DNA from: Pseudomonas fluorescens
GTDB taxonomy: Bacteria; Pseudomonadota; Gammaproteobacteria; Pseudomonadales; Pseudomonadaceae
Direction of reading: 5' to 3'
DNA: 64,000 nucleotides
NCBI RefSeq assembly: GCF_000968015.1
Contig: NZ_LACH01000055.1
Location: 1-64,000 of the forward strand
The notes below the pieces were generated by a model. It was not told the DNA's origin. It ran no database searches and saw only the letters and a program-made list of their open reading frames with translations. Positions 43,033 through 51,358 of the stretch are shown piece by piece. Within the stretch, counting starts at the first letter, position 1. Each line of letters opens with the position of its first letter. The position numbers and the translations under genes are program-made.

Positions 43033-43883
43033 TGATGCGATCGATACTTCTGCTGCTGACGCTGTCGTTGCCCCCCACGATACTGGCCGCACAACCCCTT
43101 TCGGCTCAAGCGGTGGGGGCGCCGTCGAGCCAATGGTCCCAGGCCAGTTATGTCTGGGACAGCGAAGCGTTGCTCGATCCCGATCAACGCAAGGCGGAGC
43201 TCGAGCAACTGCGCAAGGCCGGGATGGACAAAATCTACCTTGGCCTCAAGTCCTCACAGTTGAAAGACCTCGCCACGACGCGCCAACGGCTGGAGCAATT
43301 GCTGCAAGACGCGGCCGGCAAGGGGGTGAAAGTCAGCCTGTTGCTCGGCGATCCGGCCTGGATCGAGCCGCAGGAACGCCATCAGCTCACCGACTTGTTG
43401 GCGAAGCTGAAGGGGCTTTCATTCACCAGCCTGCACCTGGACCTGGAACTCGAACAACTGGGCGTGCCGGTCCCGGATCAGCGCTTGAAGGATTTGCTCG
43501 ATACCTTGCGCGCCGCCTCCGCAGCCAGCCCCTGGCCGGTAGAAATCTCCAGCCATCATCGTTGGTTTGCAGAGGCAAAACCCGGAAAAACCTGCCTGCC
43601 GTGCGCGCTTCCCGAGGCGGGTGTGCGTCAGGTCAGCCTGATGATCTACACCCGCAACCCGAAAAACAGCGCACGAATGGCAGAGCAGATCGCTCAACGC
43701 TGGCCCGATCTGCAATTTCGCCTGGCGCAAAGCACGGAGCCGCAACTGGATGCCACTGAATCCTGGGCCGGCGCGTCACCTGAGCAGTTGCAGCACCAGA
43801 CCAGTGTCTGGCGCGAACAGCTGCAACCACGGGGAATTGCCGGCATTGACTGGCAAGCCTGGCGAGACTTTCCAAAACGGTGA
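43032..43883 (+). CDS. Predicted periplasmic TIM-barrel-like protein of the polysaccharide locus
   Basis: A 283-residue exported protein: signal peptide (residues 1-20, LLLLTLSLPPTILA|AQP), then an alternating beta/alpha pattern (GMDKIYLGLKSSQL, GVKVSLLLGDPAWIEP, FTSLHLDLELEQLG, PWPVEISSHHRWF, VRQVSLMIYTRNP, IAGIDWQAWRDFP) that looks like a TIM barrel. Acidic residues at strand ends (HLDLELE, GIDW) suggest glycoside-hydrolase-like activity. Its start overlaps the synthase stop (TGATG). By analogy with alginate, Pel or PNAG loci it may trim or modify the polymer in the periplasm. Not assignable to a named family by eye. Confidence 0.6.
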   Translation: MMRSILLLLTLSLPPTILAAQPLSAQAVGAPSSQWSQASYVWDSEALLDPDQRKAELEQLRKAGMDKIYLGLKSSQLKDLATTRQRLEQLLQDAAGKGVKVSLLLGDPAWIEPQERHQLTDLLAKLKGLSFTSLHLDLELEQLGVPVPDQRLKDLLDTLRAASAASPWPVEISSHHRWFAEAKPGKTCLPCALPEAGVRQVSLMIYTRNPKNSARMAEQIAQRWPDLQFRLAQSTEPQLDATESWAGASPEQLQHQTSVWREQLQPRGIAGIDWQAWRDFPKR

Positions 43884-43889
43884 GCCGTC

Positions 43890-45005
43890 ATGAAGATTCG
43901 ATTCGATAGTCGCAAAGAACTGAACCCCACCCAGGAACAAGGTTTGACGGTGCTCTACGCGCCGGGCAAACGCATGGCGTTTCGCGTTCGTTGGTATTTG
44001 ATCCTGTTCCTGGTCGCGAGTCCCTTGATCTGGCTGGGAGGGAAGCTGGCTTACGGCATGTTGATGATCGACGCACCGGCGCAATTGCGCCTGCCGATTC
44101 TTGAGGTGCGCGCGCGGGATGCCGGGCGGGTCGATCAGCTGTTCGTCATGGCCGGGGAGCAGGTCCAGATCGATCAACCATTGGTCAGTCTCGACAATCC
44201 CGAATGGCGTGCGCGGCTCTCGCAGCTCGCCGCGATGCCGACCAAAACGTTGCCCGCCATCAACACCAAACTGGACACCAGGGAGCGTCAGTTGCTCAGG
44301 ACCCGAGTGAGCAGGACGGAGGAGCGCGTGCAGGTGCTTGAAGACCTCGTCACATCAGGCGCCGTCTCTCGTGGAGAAGTGCTGGCCGCGCAGTCCGAAC
44401 TCGACGCTTTTAAAGCCGACCTGTTGGCGTTCGAGCGCCGCGAACAGCTGGCTCGTCAGTCGCCGTTGAGCGTTGAGCGCGAGATTATTCAACAGACCGC
44501 CGAGCAACAATGGTTGAAGACACGCCTCGCCGCGTTGTCGGTCAAGGCTGCGCAGAGCGGTCGAATTGCGGAGGTGTTGGTCACGCCCGGCGAAAACGTC
44601 GGTGCCGGTACGCTGTTGATGCGCCTTGAACGGCTGGAAGAGCCTCTGCTGTGGATTTATCTGGAACCGCTGAACATCAGCTACGCCGCGATTGGCCAAC
44701 CGCTGCGCGTGCGCATGCCCGATGGCGAGTGGTTGCCGGCCCACGTTGTCCAAGCCGTCGACAGCGCCGGTCGCACGCCGACGGTGTTGCGTGGGCCGTT
44801 CGCTGCCAGCGAGATGGGTTTACAGGTCGCCGCTCGGTTTGATCGCCCCCTGTCGCCGCGCTGGAGAATCGATCAACTGCCGTTGAATGTGCGCTTTCCC
44901 ACCGACTGGCAACAAATGCTCAGTAACAGCCGTGAACTCATTGAGCAATTAGGCGACTTCATTGCAATGGATCGAACACCCACCACTGCACCGGGGAGTA
45001 AATAA
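43890..45005 (+). CDS. HlyD-like membrane fusion protein of the polysaccharide locus
   Basis: A 371-residue protein with one membrane helix (YLILFLVASPLIWLGGKLAYGML, about residues 33-55), a lipoyl-like half domain (EVRARDAGRVDQLFVMAGEQVQIDQPLVSLD), a coiled-coil hairpin (about residues 125-215) and a second lipoyl half and beta-barrel (SGRIAEVLVTPGENVGAGTLLMRLERLEEP). It resembles the periplasmic part of Alg44 and other adaptors that link a synthase to an outer-membrane exit, but there is no N-terminal PilZ domain. It starts 6 bp after the hydrolase-like gene. Confidence 0.82.
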   Translation: MKIRFDSRKELNPTQEQGLTVLYAPGKRMAFRVRWYLILFLVASPLIWLGGKLAYGMLMIDAPAQLRLPILEVRARDAGRVDQLFVMAGEQVQIDQPLVSLDNPEWRARLSQLAAMPTKTLPAINTKLDTRERQLLRTRVSRTEERVQVLEDLVTSGAVSRGEVLAAQSELDAFKADLLAFERREQLARQSPLSVEREIIQQTAEQQWLKTRLAALSVKAAQSGRIAEVLVTPGENVGAGTLLMRLERLEEPLLWIYLEPLNISYAAIGQPLRVRMPDGEWLPAHVVQAVDSAGRTPTVLRGPFAASEMGLQVAARFDRPLSPRWRIDQLPLNVRFPTDWQQMLSNSRELIEQLGDFIAMDRTPTTAPGSK

Positions 45006-45008
45006 ATC

Positions 45009-45956
45009 ATGACTGCAGATCGAATTCTTGTGACGGGCGGTGCCGGTTTCATCGGTTCGCACCTGGTCGAAGCACTGCTTGAAAGCGGTTATAGCGTTCG
45101 GGTTCTGGACGATCTTTCCAGTGGAAAATTGTCGAACTTGCCGATTGATCGCTGCCATTTGACCCTGGTGGTGGGGGATGTCGCCGACGCGCCGACGGTG
45201 GAGCGGGCGATGAAAGACTGCAACGCGGTGGTGCATCTGGCGGCGGTGGCCTCGGTGCAGGCGTCGGTCGATGACCCGGTCGCGACTCACCGAAGCAATT
45301 TCGTCGGCACGCTGAATATCTGCGAAGCCATGCGCCAGGCTGGTGTAAGACGGGTGGTTTACGCGTCCAGTGCGGCGATCTATGGCAACAATGGCGAGGG
45401 TATGGCGATTACCGAGGACACGCCCAAGAATCCACTGACCCCGTATGCCGCCGACAAGCTGGCCAGCGAACACTTCCTTGATTTCTACCGACGCCAGCAT
45501 GGTCTTGAACCGGTCATTCTGCGGTTTTTCAATATCTACGGACCCCGTCAGGACCCTTCATCGCCTTATTCCGGTGTCATCAGCATTTTCAGCGAGAGGG
45601 CGCAAAAAAAACTCCCCATCACGGTTTACGGTGATGGGGAGCAAACAAGGGACTTTGTTTACGTCAATGACCTCGTAAAGGTCCTGGTACAGGCGGTCGC
45701 TGAGTCAAAGCCGATTATCGAACCGGTCAATGTCGGGTTTAACCGATCCACCAGCGTTAACGAACTGGTGGCGACGTTAAGTGAACTCCTGGGACGCCCC
45801 GTGACGTTGAACCACGACGTGCCGCGTTCCGGTGATATCAAACATTCGCGCGCCGACAACCGTCGTCTGCTTGAGCGCTTTTCCTTGAGTACACCGACCT
45901 GTTTTGCCGAGGGTTTGGGTCAACTACTCAGAAGTATTGATTCCGGCGGGCGGTAG
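45009..45956 (+). CDS. NAD-dependent epimerase/dehydratase (UDP-sugar 4-epimerase-like)
   Basis: A 315-residue extended short-chain dehydrogenase. NAD-binding TGGAGFIGSHL is at residues 9-19, the Ser-Tyr-Lys set is S121 (ASSAAIYG) with Y146-K150 (YAADK), and RFFNIYGPRQDPSSPYSGVISIF is typical of nucleotide-sugar epimerases. It probably supplies the UDP-activated sugar for the GT2 synthase. Last gene of the locus, three bp after the HlyD-like gene; its end overlaps, tail to tail, the last 29 bp of a small gene on the other strand. Confidence 0.88.
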   Translation: MTADRILVTGGAGFIGSHLVEALLESGYSVRVLDDLSSGKLSNLPIDRCHLTLVVGDVADAPTVERAMKDCNAVVHLAAVASVQASVDDPVATHRSNFVGTLNICEAMRQAGVRRVVYASSAAIYGNNGEGMAITEDTPKNPLTPYAADKLASEHFLDFYRRQHGLEPVILRFFNIYGPRQDPSSPYSGVISIFSERAQKKLPITVYGDGEQTRDFVYVNDLVKVLVQAVAESKPIIEPVNVGFNRSTSVNELVATLSELLGRPVTLNHDVPRSGDIKHSRADNRRLLERFSLSTPTCFAEGLGQLLRSIDSGGR

Positions 45957-46188
45957 CGGCGAGCTCAGTCGCCAGCAGGTGCTCTTCCAGCACATCGCTC
46001 AGGAACCGGAACTGATCATTGAGCCCGATCACCTCATTGTTGAAGTGATTGGCGGCGGAGGGCATCAGCAACGCCTCGAAGTTTTTGTCGAACACCAGTT
46101 CGAACGTTTTGCGGGAAACGAAGGATTGGGAATAGTAGTTATTGCCGAACACCGCAAAGCTTACGGCCAGGGTCACGGAGTGAATCAT
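45928..46188 (-). CDS. Small conserved hypothetical protein
   Basis: An 86-residue protein starting with a short hydrophobic stretch (MIHSVTLAVSFAVFGNNYY) and continuing polar/helical (FEALLMPSAANHFNNEVIGLNDQFRFLSDVLEEHLLATELA). GGAG precedes the ATG by 9 bases, and the start overlaps the stop of the upstream 30-residue peptide (ATGA). Its 3' end overlaps the epimerase gene tail to tail by 29 bp. No family recognised; the coupled two-gene arrangement supports that both are real. Confidence 0.65.
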   Translation of the reverse strand: MIHSVTLAVSFAVFGNNYYSQSFVSRKTFELVFDKNFEALLMPSAANHFNNEVIGLNDQFRFLSDVLEEHLLATELAATARRNQYF

Positions 46189-46277
46189 GACGTGCGCTCC
46201 TCAGACAGGACGTACCAGGAAAAAACGCTCAGTGTGACGGCCGTCAGGGCCAGGCAGGTCAGGAGATGGATAATCAT
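46185..46277 (-). CDS. 30-residue membrane peptide
   Basis: MIIHLLTCLALTAVTLSVFS continues with WYVLSEERTS. It is essentially one membrane helix with a charged C-terminal tail. GGAGGGG lies 7 bases before the ATG, an excellent ribosome site, and the stop overlaps the start of the following 86-residue gene by 4 bases. These two features are the evidence that this very short gene is translated. Function unknown. Confidence 0.6.
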   Translation of the reverse strand: MIIHLLTCLALTAVTLSVFSWYVLSEERTS

Positions 46278-46413
46278 GATTCGCCCCTCCGATGCGGGGT
46301 TTTGCGTTGGGTTAAGGCTGATCCTACGCTGACGGTTTTTGAGCGAAAGGCATTCGCGGCGATGGTGAATATCGACATAAGTGATGGACAGTTTTTGGGT
46401 GTTATTTAGGGCC

Positions 46414-46489
46414 CCTTCGCGAGCAAGCTCGCTCCCACATTGGACCGGGGGTAGCCGCTGAACTGTGGGAGCGAGCTTGCTCGCGAAGG
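46414..46489. repeat. Inverted REP pair (BIME)
   Basis: CCTTCGCGAGCAAGCTCGCT (46414-46433, arm extends to 46439) and its exact complement 46464-46489 form a pair with perfect 26-bp arms separated by 24 bp. It lies in the gap 46278-46601, which holds no other recognisable feature. Confidence 0.85.
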
Positions 46490-46601
46490 CGGCCTGAAGA
46501 ACACTCAACCCCAATCGAACAAACACCGACACCTATACTCAAATTAATAGGCCTTTGAACACCGGACATCCCGTTCGGGCAAGTCTGTAGGAACCGCGAT
46601 C

Positions 46602-47687
46602 TTGAACGTGCGTTCGCTGATCGTCGCTCTGTTGGTGGTGCTGGCGGGATGCGCCACGCCTGTGCGTGCGCCGGTGCAAGTGGTGCCGGTGATTATTTCC
46701 CAAAGCACCTGGCAGATGGTGGATCAGGAGATTGTCGCGGCGTCGCAATCGGCCACCGAGCAGACCAAAATCTACGCGCGCGGTGCCATGGATTACTGGC
46801 GAACGCGGGTCTATCAACTGACCGAAGAGAACTTCATTCCGTGGTTCAGCAGTTACTGGACCCAGGAATGGCTGTCGATGAAGGTCAGCTGGTACACGAT
46901 CAGCGCCAAGGGCGAGCAAGATGCCTCGGCCAAGCGCTTGGCGGCGTATCTGCTGGAGCAATACCAACAGCGTGTGCTGGCGCCAGTCGCGGTGGAAATC
47001 GATCCTGACGCGATTCTTGGCCAGGCGACGGCGTTCTACGTGGACATTCTTCAGGAAGAACTGCAGAAAATCTCCCAGCGTCACGGCGTGCCGATGGCTC
47101 AGCTCAACGGGCGGATCCAGAAAATCCCCGCCATCGCCCTCGGGCCTCCGCCGGCCCGGGACGCGTCGCTGTATCAAGTGGTTCATACCCAGCCGCTGAA
47201 CACCTTGCCGGCCTACGCGGCGCTGATCGAGAAGATCCACAAGGCGGGCGGTGACAAGGGGGTGGGTTCGACAGACACCGCCATGGCGCCGGTGGCCAAA
47301 CGCGCCAGCCAACGGATGGAGGCCGAAATGGCCCCGCGAGGGGCGGCCAGTGCAGTGGCCGCCGCAGCGGGCAAATTGGCCGGGGGATTGATTACCGTGG
47401 GGGTGGCGGGGATTCGCGCGCTTATCCAGGCCAATGACCGGCCTGACAGCGAGGCACTGATTCGCAGCAGTCTGGGTAACACGTTCGACAAGGCCTGGCT
47501 GAAGCTGGTGCAAAACCCGACCACCGGTGTGATGGCCGGTACGTTGTACATGGCGGCGCAGATCGAGGGCAATCTGGCGGGGAGCGCCGAAGTACCGTCG
47601 GTCAGTTCGGGAAGCGGATCTGTCGATTGGGGGCCGAAGGAATCGACTAACCAGCAGAACGACCCTCTACCCACAGCAGGAGAATGA
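46602..47687 (+). CDS. Putative lipoprotein of unknown function
   Basis: A 361-residue protein with a lipoprotein signal (LIVALLVVLAGC, Cys17). It is mostly helical (STWQMVDQEIVAASQSATEQTKIYARGAMDYWRTRVYQLTE; KRLAAYLLEQYQQRVLAPVAVEIDPDAILG). An Ala/Gly-rich hydrophobic segment (ASAVAAAAGKLAGGLITVGVAGIRALI, about residues 247-273) could insert in a membrane. The start is TTG, 9 bases after AGGAA. No named family recognised. It overlaps or abuts the DUF1428 gene by a few bases, so they may be cotranscribed. Confidence 0.75.
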   Translation: MNVRSLIVALLVVLAGCATPVRAPVQVVPVIISQSTWQMVDQEIVAASQSATEQTKIYARGAMDYWRTRVYQLTEENFIPWFSSYWTQEWLSMKVSWYTISAKGEQDASAKRLAAYLLEQYQQRVLAPVAVEIDPDAILGQATAFYVDILQEELQKISQRHGVPMAQLNGRIQKIPAIALGPPPARDASLYQVVHTQPLNTLPAYAALIEKIHKAGGDKGVGSTDTAMAPVAKRASQRMEAEMAPRGAASAVAAAAGKLAGGLITVGVAGIRALIQANDRPDSEALIRSSLGNTFDKAWLKLVQNPTTGVMAGTLYMAAQIEGNLAGSAEVPSVSSGSGSVDWGPKESTNQQNDPLPTAGE

Positions 47688-47689
47688 CC

Positions 47690-48043
47690 ATGTCTTACGT
47701 TGATGGCTTCATCGCAGCCGTACCCACCGCCAACCGCGAAAAATTCAAGAAACACGCCGAAACCGCCGCTGACCTTTTCAAGGAAAGCGGCGCCCTCAGC
47801 GTCGCCGAATGCTGGGGCGACGACGTCCCTGACGGTAAAGTGACCTCGTTTCCGATGGCAGTAAAACTCAAGGAAGACGAAACCGTGGTGTTTTCCTGGA
47901 TCATCTGGCCCGACAAGCCCACCCGCGATGCAGGCATGGAAAAAATCATGAACGATCCGCGCATGCAGCAGGACGTCAACCCGATGCCGTTCGATGGTCA
48001 AAGGCTGATCTTTGGCGGGTTCGAAATGATCGTAAAAGCCTGA
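47690..48043 (+). CDS. DUF1428 family protein
   Basis: A 117-residue protein of the DUF1428/YbaA family, a dimeric alpha-beta-barrel (ferredoxin-like) fold. Conserved parts are MSYVDGFIAAVPTANREKF at the start, AECWGDDVPDGKVTSFPMAVKLKEDETVVFSWIIWPDK and the end FDGQRLIFGGFEMI. Function unknown. The ATG at 47690 fits the family start and has GGAG 8 bases upstream; an ATG at 47684 is too close to the ribosome site. Confidence 0.88.
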   Translation: MSYVDGFIAAVPTANREKFKKHAETAADLFKESGALSVAECWGDDVPDGKVTSFPMAVKLKEDETVVFSWIIWPDKPTRDAGMEKIMNDPRMQQDVNPMPFDGQRLIFGGFEMIVKA

Positions 48044-48057
48044 AATAAACGACAGGA

Positions 48058-48252
48058 TCACTCCGGCGTCGGGGTGATCCTGCAACTCTTGCGATTACGA
48101 ATCTCGCTGTCCGTCGGCCGCTCTTTGATGAACTCGAAGCGCGGCTCACCTTCGTTGTAATGAACCAGCCAGCCCCATTCCAGCTCGGACTCGTCCTGAC
48201 CGGGTTTCGGTGGCACGGCCCACCATGGTTCCTTGCTGATGATCTCGCGCAT
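48058..48252 (-). CDS. Small conserved hypothetical protein
   Basis: A 64-residue protein (MREIISKEPWWAVPPKPGQD...) rich in Trp, Pro and charged residues, probably soluble. GGAGGGG lies right before the ATG with good spacing. I recall similar short proteins in other Pseudomonas but no function. It converges with the DUF1428 gene (14-bp gap) and is divergent from thpR. Confidence 0.65.
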   Translation of the reverse strand: MREIISKEPWWAVPPKPGQDESELEWGWLVHYNEGEPRFEFIKERPTDSEIRNRKSCRITPTPE

Positions 48253-48311
48253 GGCCCCTCCAGTTGAATCGTTTGCATGAACTATAACTTGGATGTCAGG
48301 AGGTGCCAGCG

Positions 48312-48854
48312 ATGAGCGACGAATCCCGTGAGCCGTTAAAACGACTGTTTTTTGCCTTGAACTGCACGCCCGAGCAACGTCGGGCCATTGCCCAATGGCG
48401 CAGCGCACTTGGGCTCAGGAGCGGACGTCCGGTGCCGGTGGAAAACTTTCATCTGACGTTGATGTTTTTGGGCGCTGTCGAGGTGGCGCAGATTGCCGAT
48501 ATCTGCACGGCCGCCGCCAATATTCGAACACCGGGTGTGCCTTTGAGGGTGGCGCTTGATCGATTGGATGTCTGGCGCAGGGCAGGGGTGTTGGTGCTCG
48601 CTCCGGAGCAGGCATCACCGGAGTTGCTGCGGCTGGTGTATGCGCTTGAGCAGGCCATGCTGCCGTTCGGGTTTGAGGATTCGCCGAAGAAGGAGTTTCG
48701 GCCGCATCTGACGCTGATGCGTGATTACCGAGTGCCGGTGCCCGAGTCCGCGACGCCGCCCGAGTTCTATCTGCGGGCCGATCACTTCACCCTGTTCGAA
48801 TCCCATAAGGGCCGTTACCGAGCGCTGGCCGAGTGGCCGCTCGTTTCATCATAA
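48312..48854 (+). CDS. thpR: RNA 2',3'-cyclic phosphodiesterase
   Basis: A 180-residue two-histidine phosphoesterase. The two HxTx motifs are HLTLMFLG (about residues 39-46) and HLTLMRDY (about 135-142), related by pseudo-symmetry. The enzyme opens 2',3'-cyclic phosphates on RNA ends and was first known as a 2'-5' RNA ligase. ATG 48312 has AGGAGG 8 bases upstream; a GTG at 48303 overlaps that ribosome site and is unlikely. Confidence 0.9.
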   Translation: MSDESREPLKRLFFALNCTPEQRRAIAQWRSALGLRSGRPVPVENFHLTLMFLGAVEVAQIADICTAAANIRTPGVPLRVALDRLDVWRRAGVLVLAPEQASPELLRLVYALEQAMLPFGFEDSPKKEFRPHLTLMRDYRVPVPESATPPEFYLRADHFTLFESHKGRYRALAEWPLVSS

Positions 48855-48879
48855 AAAAAGGCGCCCGAGGAGGGCGCCC
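48852..48879 (-). terminator. Rho-independent terminator, minus strand
   Basis: GGCGCCC (48860-48866), GAGGA, GGGCGCC (48872-48878). On the minus strand the perfect 7-bp stem is followed by TTTTTTTAT, so it fits the end of the potGHI-potF transcript, reached after the REP pair at 49001-49074. In the plus direction it could still act weakly for thpR. Confidence 0.8.
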
Positions 48880-49000
48880 AAATTCACCTTAACCGAGGAA
48901 GCCAGGTGAGGCCGTTCTGCAGATAGGCGTGCAGCGGTGGTAAGGCGCTGCGTGAACGGAAACGGTTAGAACTGATATCTATGTTGAATGTCATGGCCTC

Positions 49001-49074
49001 ATCGCGAGCAAGCTCGCTCCCACAGTGATCTGTGGTGGACGCTGATCCCCTGTGGGAGCGAGCTTGCTCGCGAT
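49001..49074. repeat. Inverted REP pair (BIME)
   Basis: ATCGCGAGCAAGCTCGCTCC (arm 49001-49025) and its complement (49050-49074) form 25-bp inverted arms, between potF and its terminator. Such structures often stabilise upstream mRNA. Confidence 0.85.
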
Positions 49075-49090
49075 GGCGGCCTTGAGTGAA

Positions 49091-50188
49091 TTACTTGCCG
49101 AGCTTCACCCGCGTCCATCCTCGGGTCATCACCCGCTGAACGCCGATCGGCATATCCGGAATGGCATACAACGTCGCCATCACAGCCTGCGACGGATACG
49201 ACCCCGGATCATCCCGAATCGCTTCATCCACCAACGGTGTGGCCGCCGCGTTGGCGTTGCTGTAGCCGATGTTGTTGGTGATCTCGGCGATGATGTCCGG
49301 ACGCATCAGGAAGTTCATGAACAGGTAAGCGTTTTCCACGTTCGCCGCGTCCCGAGGGATCGCGACCATGTCGTAGAAACTGCCCGCGCCTTCCTTGGGA
49401 ATGCTGTAGTCGACCTTCACCTTATCGCCCGCCTCTTGGGCGCGCGCCTTGGCTTGCAGCACGTCACCGGAGTAACCGACCGCCACGCAGATGTTGCCGT
49501 TGGCCAGGTCCGAGATGTATTTCGACGAATGGAAATACGCCACCGACGGACGAATCTTCATGAACAGCGCTTCAGCTTCGGCGATCTGCTCCTTGTTCTG
49601 CGAGTTCACCGGGTAACCCAGGTAGTGCAGGGCGGCCGGGAGCATCTCGGTCGGCGAATCAAGGAAACTGATGCCGCACGCTTTCAGCTTGGCGGCGTTT
49701 TCCGGTTTGAACAGCAAGTCCCAGGAGTTGGTCGGGGCGTTGCTGCCGAGCACTTCCTTGACCTTCTCCGGGTTGAAGCCGATGCCGATCGAGCCCCACA
49801 TGTACGGGAAGGCATGGCCGTTATCCGGGTCGCTGGCAGAAGCATTTTTCAGCAGGACCGGGTTGAGGTTTTTCCAGTTCGGCAGCTTCGACTTGTCCAG
49901 TTCCTGATAGACGCCCGCCTTGATCTGCTTGGCCAGGAAACTGTTGGACGGCACGACGATGTCGTAGCCGGATTTGCCGGCGAGCAGCCGTGCCTCAAGG
50001 GTTTCATTGCTGTCGAACACGTCGTAGGTCACGCGGATGCCGGTCTCGTCTTCGAACTTCTTGACGGTGTCCGGGGCGATGTAATCCGACCAATTGTAGA
50101 CGCGCAGTACCTTGTCATTGGCCTGGGCGCCCGTAGCCATTGCGCCCAATAAGGACAGTGTCAGCAGAGTCCTGCCAAACATTTTCAT
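49091..50188 (-). CDS. potF: Polyamine ABC transporter periplasmic binding protein (PotF/SpuD-like)
   Basis: A 365-residue periplasmic binding protein. Signal peptide residues 1-23 (LLTLSLLGAMATGAQA|ND), then VLRVYNWSDYIAPDTVKKFEDETGIRVTYDVFDSNETLEARLLAGKSGYDIVVPS, the PotF/SpuD pattern with the WSDY motif lining the binding site. Binds putrescine and/or spermidine for the PotGHI permease. Last gene of the transport operon, 285 bp after potI with REP sequences between. ATG 50188 has GGAG 8 bases upstream; the upstream open frame (to 50458) is repeat DNA. Confidence 0.93.
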   Translation of the reverse strand: MKMFGRTLLTLSLLGAMATGAQANDKVLRVYNWSDYIAPDTVKKFEDETGIRVTYDVFDSNETLEARLLAGKSGYDIVVPSNSFLAKQIKAGVYQELDKSKLPNWKNLNPVLLKNASASDPDNGHAFPYMWGSIGIGFNPEKVKEVLGSNAPTNSWDLLFKPENAAKLKACGISFLDSPTEMLPAALHYLGYPVNSQNKEQIAEAEALFMKIRPSVAYFHSSKYISDLANGNICVAVGYSGDVLQAKARAQEAGDKVKVDYSIPKEGAGSFYDMVAIPRDAANVENAYLFMNFLMRPDIIAEITNNIGYSNANAAATPLVDEAIRDDPGSYPSQAVMATLYAIPDMPIGVQRVMTRGWTRVKLGK

Positions 50189-50310
50189 CGGTACAACTCC
50201 ATTTCTCTTTTTATTCAAAATCACACAGCAAAAATGCAGTGAACACACAACCCTGTAGTACGGGGACTTACCTGTAGTGAGGGGATTTTTCTTTGAAGAT
50301 GAGATTAATT

Positions 50311-50460
50311 TGTGGCGAGGGGATTTATCCCCGTTCGGCTGCGAAGCAGTCGTAAAACCATCACACGCGGTGTGCCTGACACACCTTGGTTGCAGGTTTT
50401 GGGGCCGCTTCGCGACCCAACGGGGATAAATCCCCTCACCACAGAATCCCCTCGCCACAG
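50311..50460. repeat. Composite REP cluster between potI and potF
   Basis: The arms TGTGGCGAGGGGATTTATCC (50311-50330, extends to 50335) and the complement at 50419-50443 enclose REP units of the GTTCGGCTGCGAAGCAGTCG type. Further GGGGAT/ATCCCC fragments lie at 50271-50290 and 50445-50460. It interrupts the transport operon and may give differential mRNA stability for the abundant binding protein. Confidence 0.8.
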
Positions 50461-50473
50461 TTAACTCAACAGC

Positions 50474-51358
50474 CTAGGCCGTCGCTTCTACCATTTGCTT
50501 TTTAGGTTGCTGCCAGGATTCGCTGGCGGTCTGGTCCATCGCTTCCTGAATCGCACGTTTACGGGTGGCTTCGGCGCGGCGGCTGAAGAACCAGACCATG
50601 AACGTCACGATCGATACCGCCAACAGAATCAGACTGGCCACGGCATTGATCTCAGGCTTCACGCCCAGACGCACCGCCGAGAACACTTCCATCGGCAGGG
50701 TCGTGGAACCCGGGCCGGACACGAAGCTCGCCAGTACCAGGTCATCCAGCGACAAGGCAAACGACATCATGCCGCCGGCCGCCAGTGACGGCGCGATCAT
50801 CGGAATGGTGATCAGGAAAAACACCTTGAACGGCTTCGCCCCGAGGTCCATGGCCGCTTCTTCGATGGACAGGTCCAGCTCACGCAAACGCGCCGACACT
50901 ACCACCGCCACATACGCCGCGCAGAAGGTGGTGTGGGCGATCCAGATCGTCACCAACCCACGTTCCTGCGGCCAGCCAATCAACTGCGCCATCGCCACGA
51001 ACAGCAGCAACAGCGACAGACCGGTGATCACTTCCGGCATCACCAGCGGCGCCGTCACCAAACCACCGAACAGCGTGCGGCCCTTGAAGCGCGTGACGCG
51101 AGTCAGCACAAACGCTGCCAACGTCCCCAGCGCTACCGCAGCTATCGCGGTGTAGCAGGCGATTTCCAGCGAGCGCACCACCGAACCCATCAGTTGCGAG
51201 TTGTCGGCCAGGCCGACATACCACTTCACCGACCAGCCGCCCCACACCGTCACCAATTTCGAGGCGTTGAACGAGTAGATCACCAGAATCAACATCGGCA
51301 GGTAGATAAACGACAAGCCGAAAATCAGCATGAACTTTGAAAATCCGAAGCGTTTCAT
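50474..51358 (-). CDS. potI: Polyamine ABC transporter permease (PotI/SpuH-like)
   Basis: A 294-residue inner-membrane permease with six helices. The binding-protein-dependent transport motif EEAAMDLGAKPFKVFFLITIPMIAPSLAAGGMMSFALSLDD (about residues 167-207) contacts the PotG ATPase. It pairs with PotH. Start overlaps the potH stop by 4 bases. Confidence 0.93.
   Translation of the reverse strand: MKRFGFSKFMLIFGLSFIYLPMLILVIYSFNASKLVTVWGGWSVKWYVGLADNSQLMGSVVRSLEIACYTAIAAVALGTLAAFVLTRVTRFKGRTLFGGLVTAPLVMPEVITGLSLLLLFVAMAQLIGWPQERGLVTIWIAHTTFCAAYVAVVVSARLRELDLSIEEAAMDLGAKPFKVFFLITIPMIAPSLAAGGMMSFALSLDDLVLASFVSGPGSTTLPMEVFSAVRLGVKPEINAVASLILLAVSIVTFMVWFFSRRAEATRKRAIQEAMDQTASESWQQPKKQMVEATA

Noticed and set aside
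46414..46489. Fourth IS4-type MITE
   Set aside because: A perfect REP pair, but there are no TAATGCC...CAGTTAAG ends and no flanking duplication; the same holds for the REP groups at 49.0, 50.3, 53.5, 56.2 and 59.2 kb.
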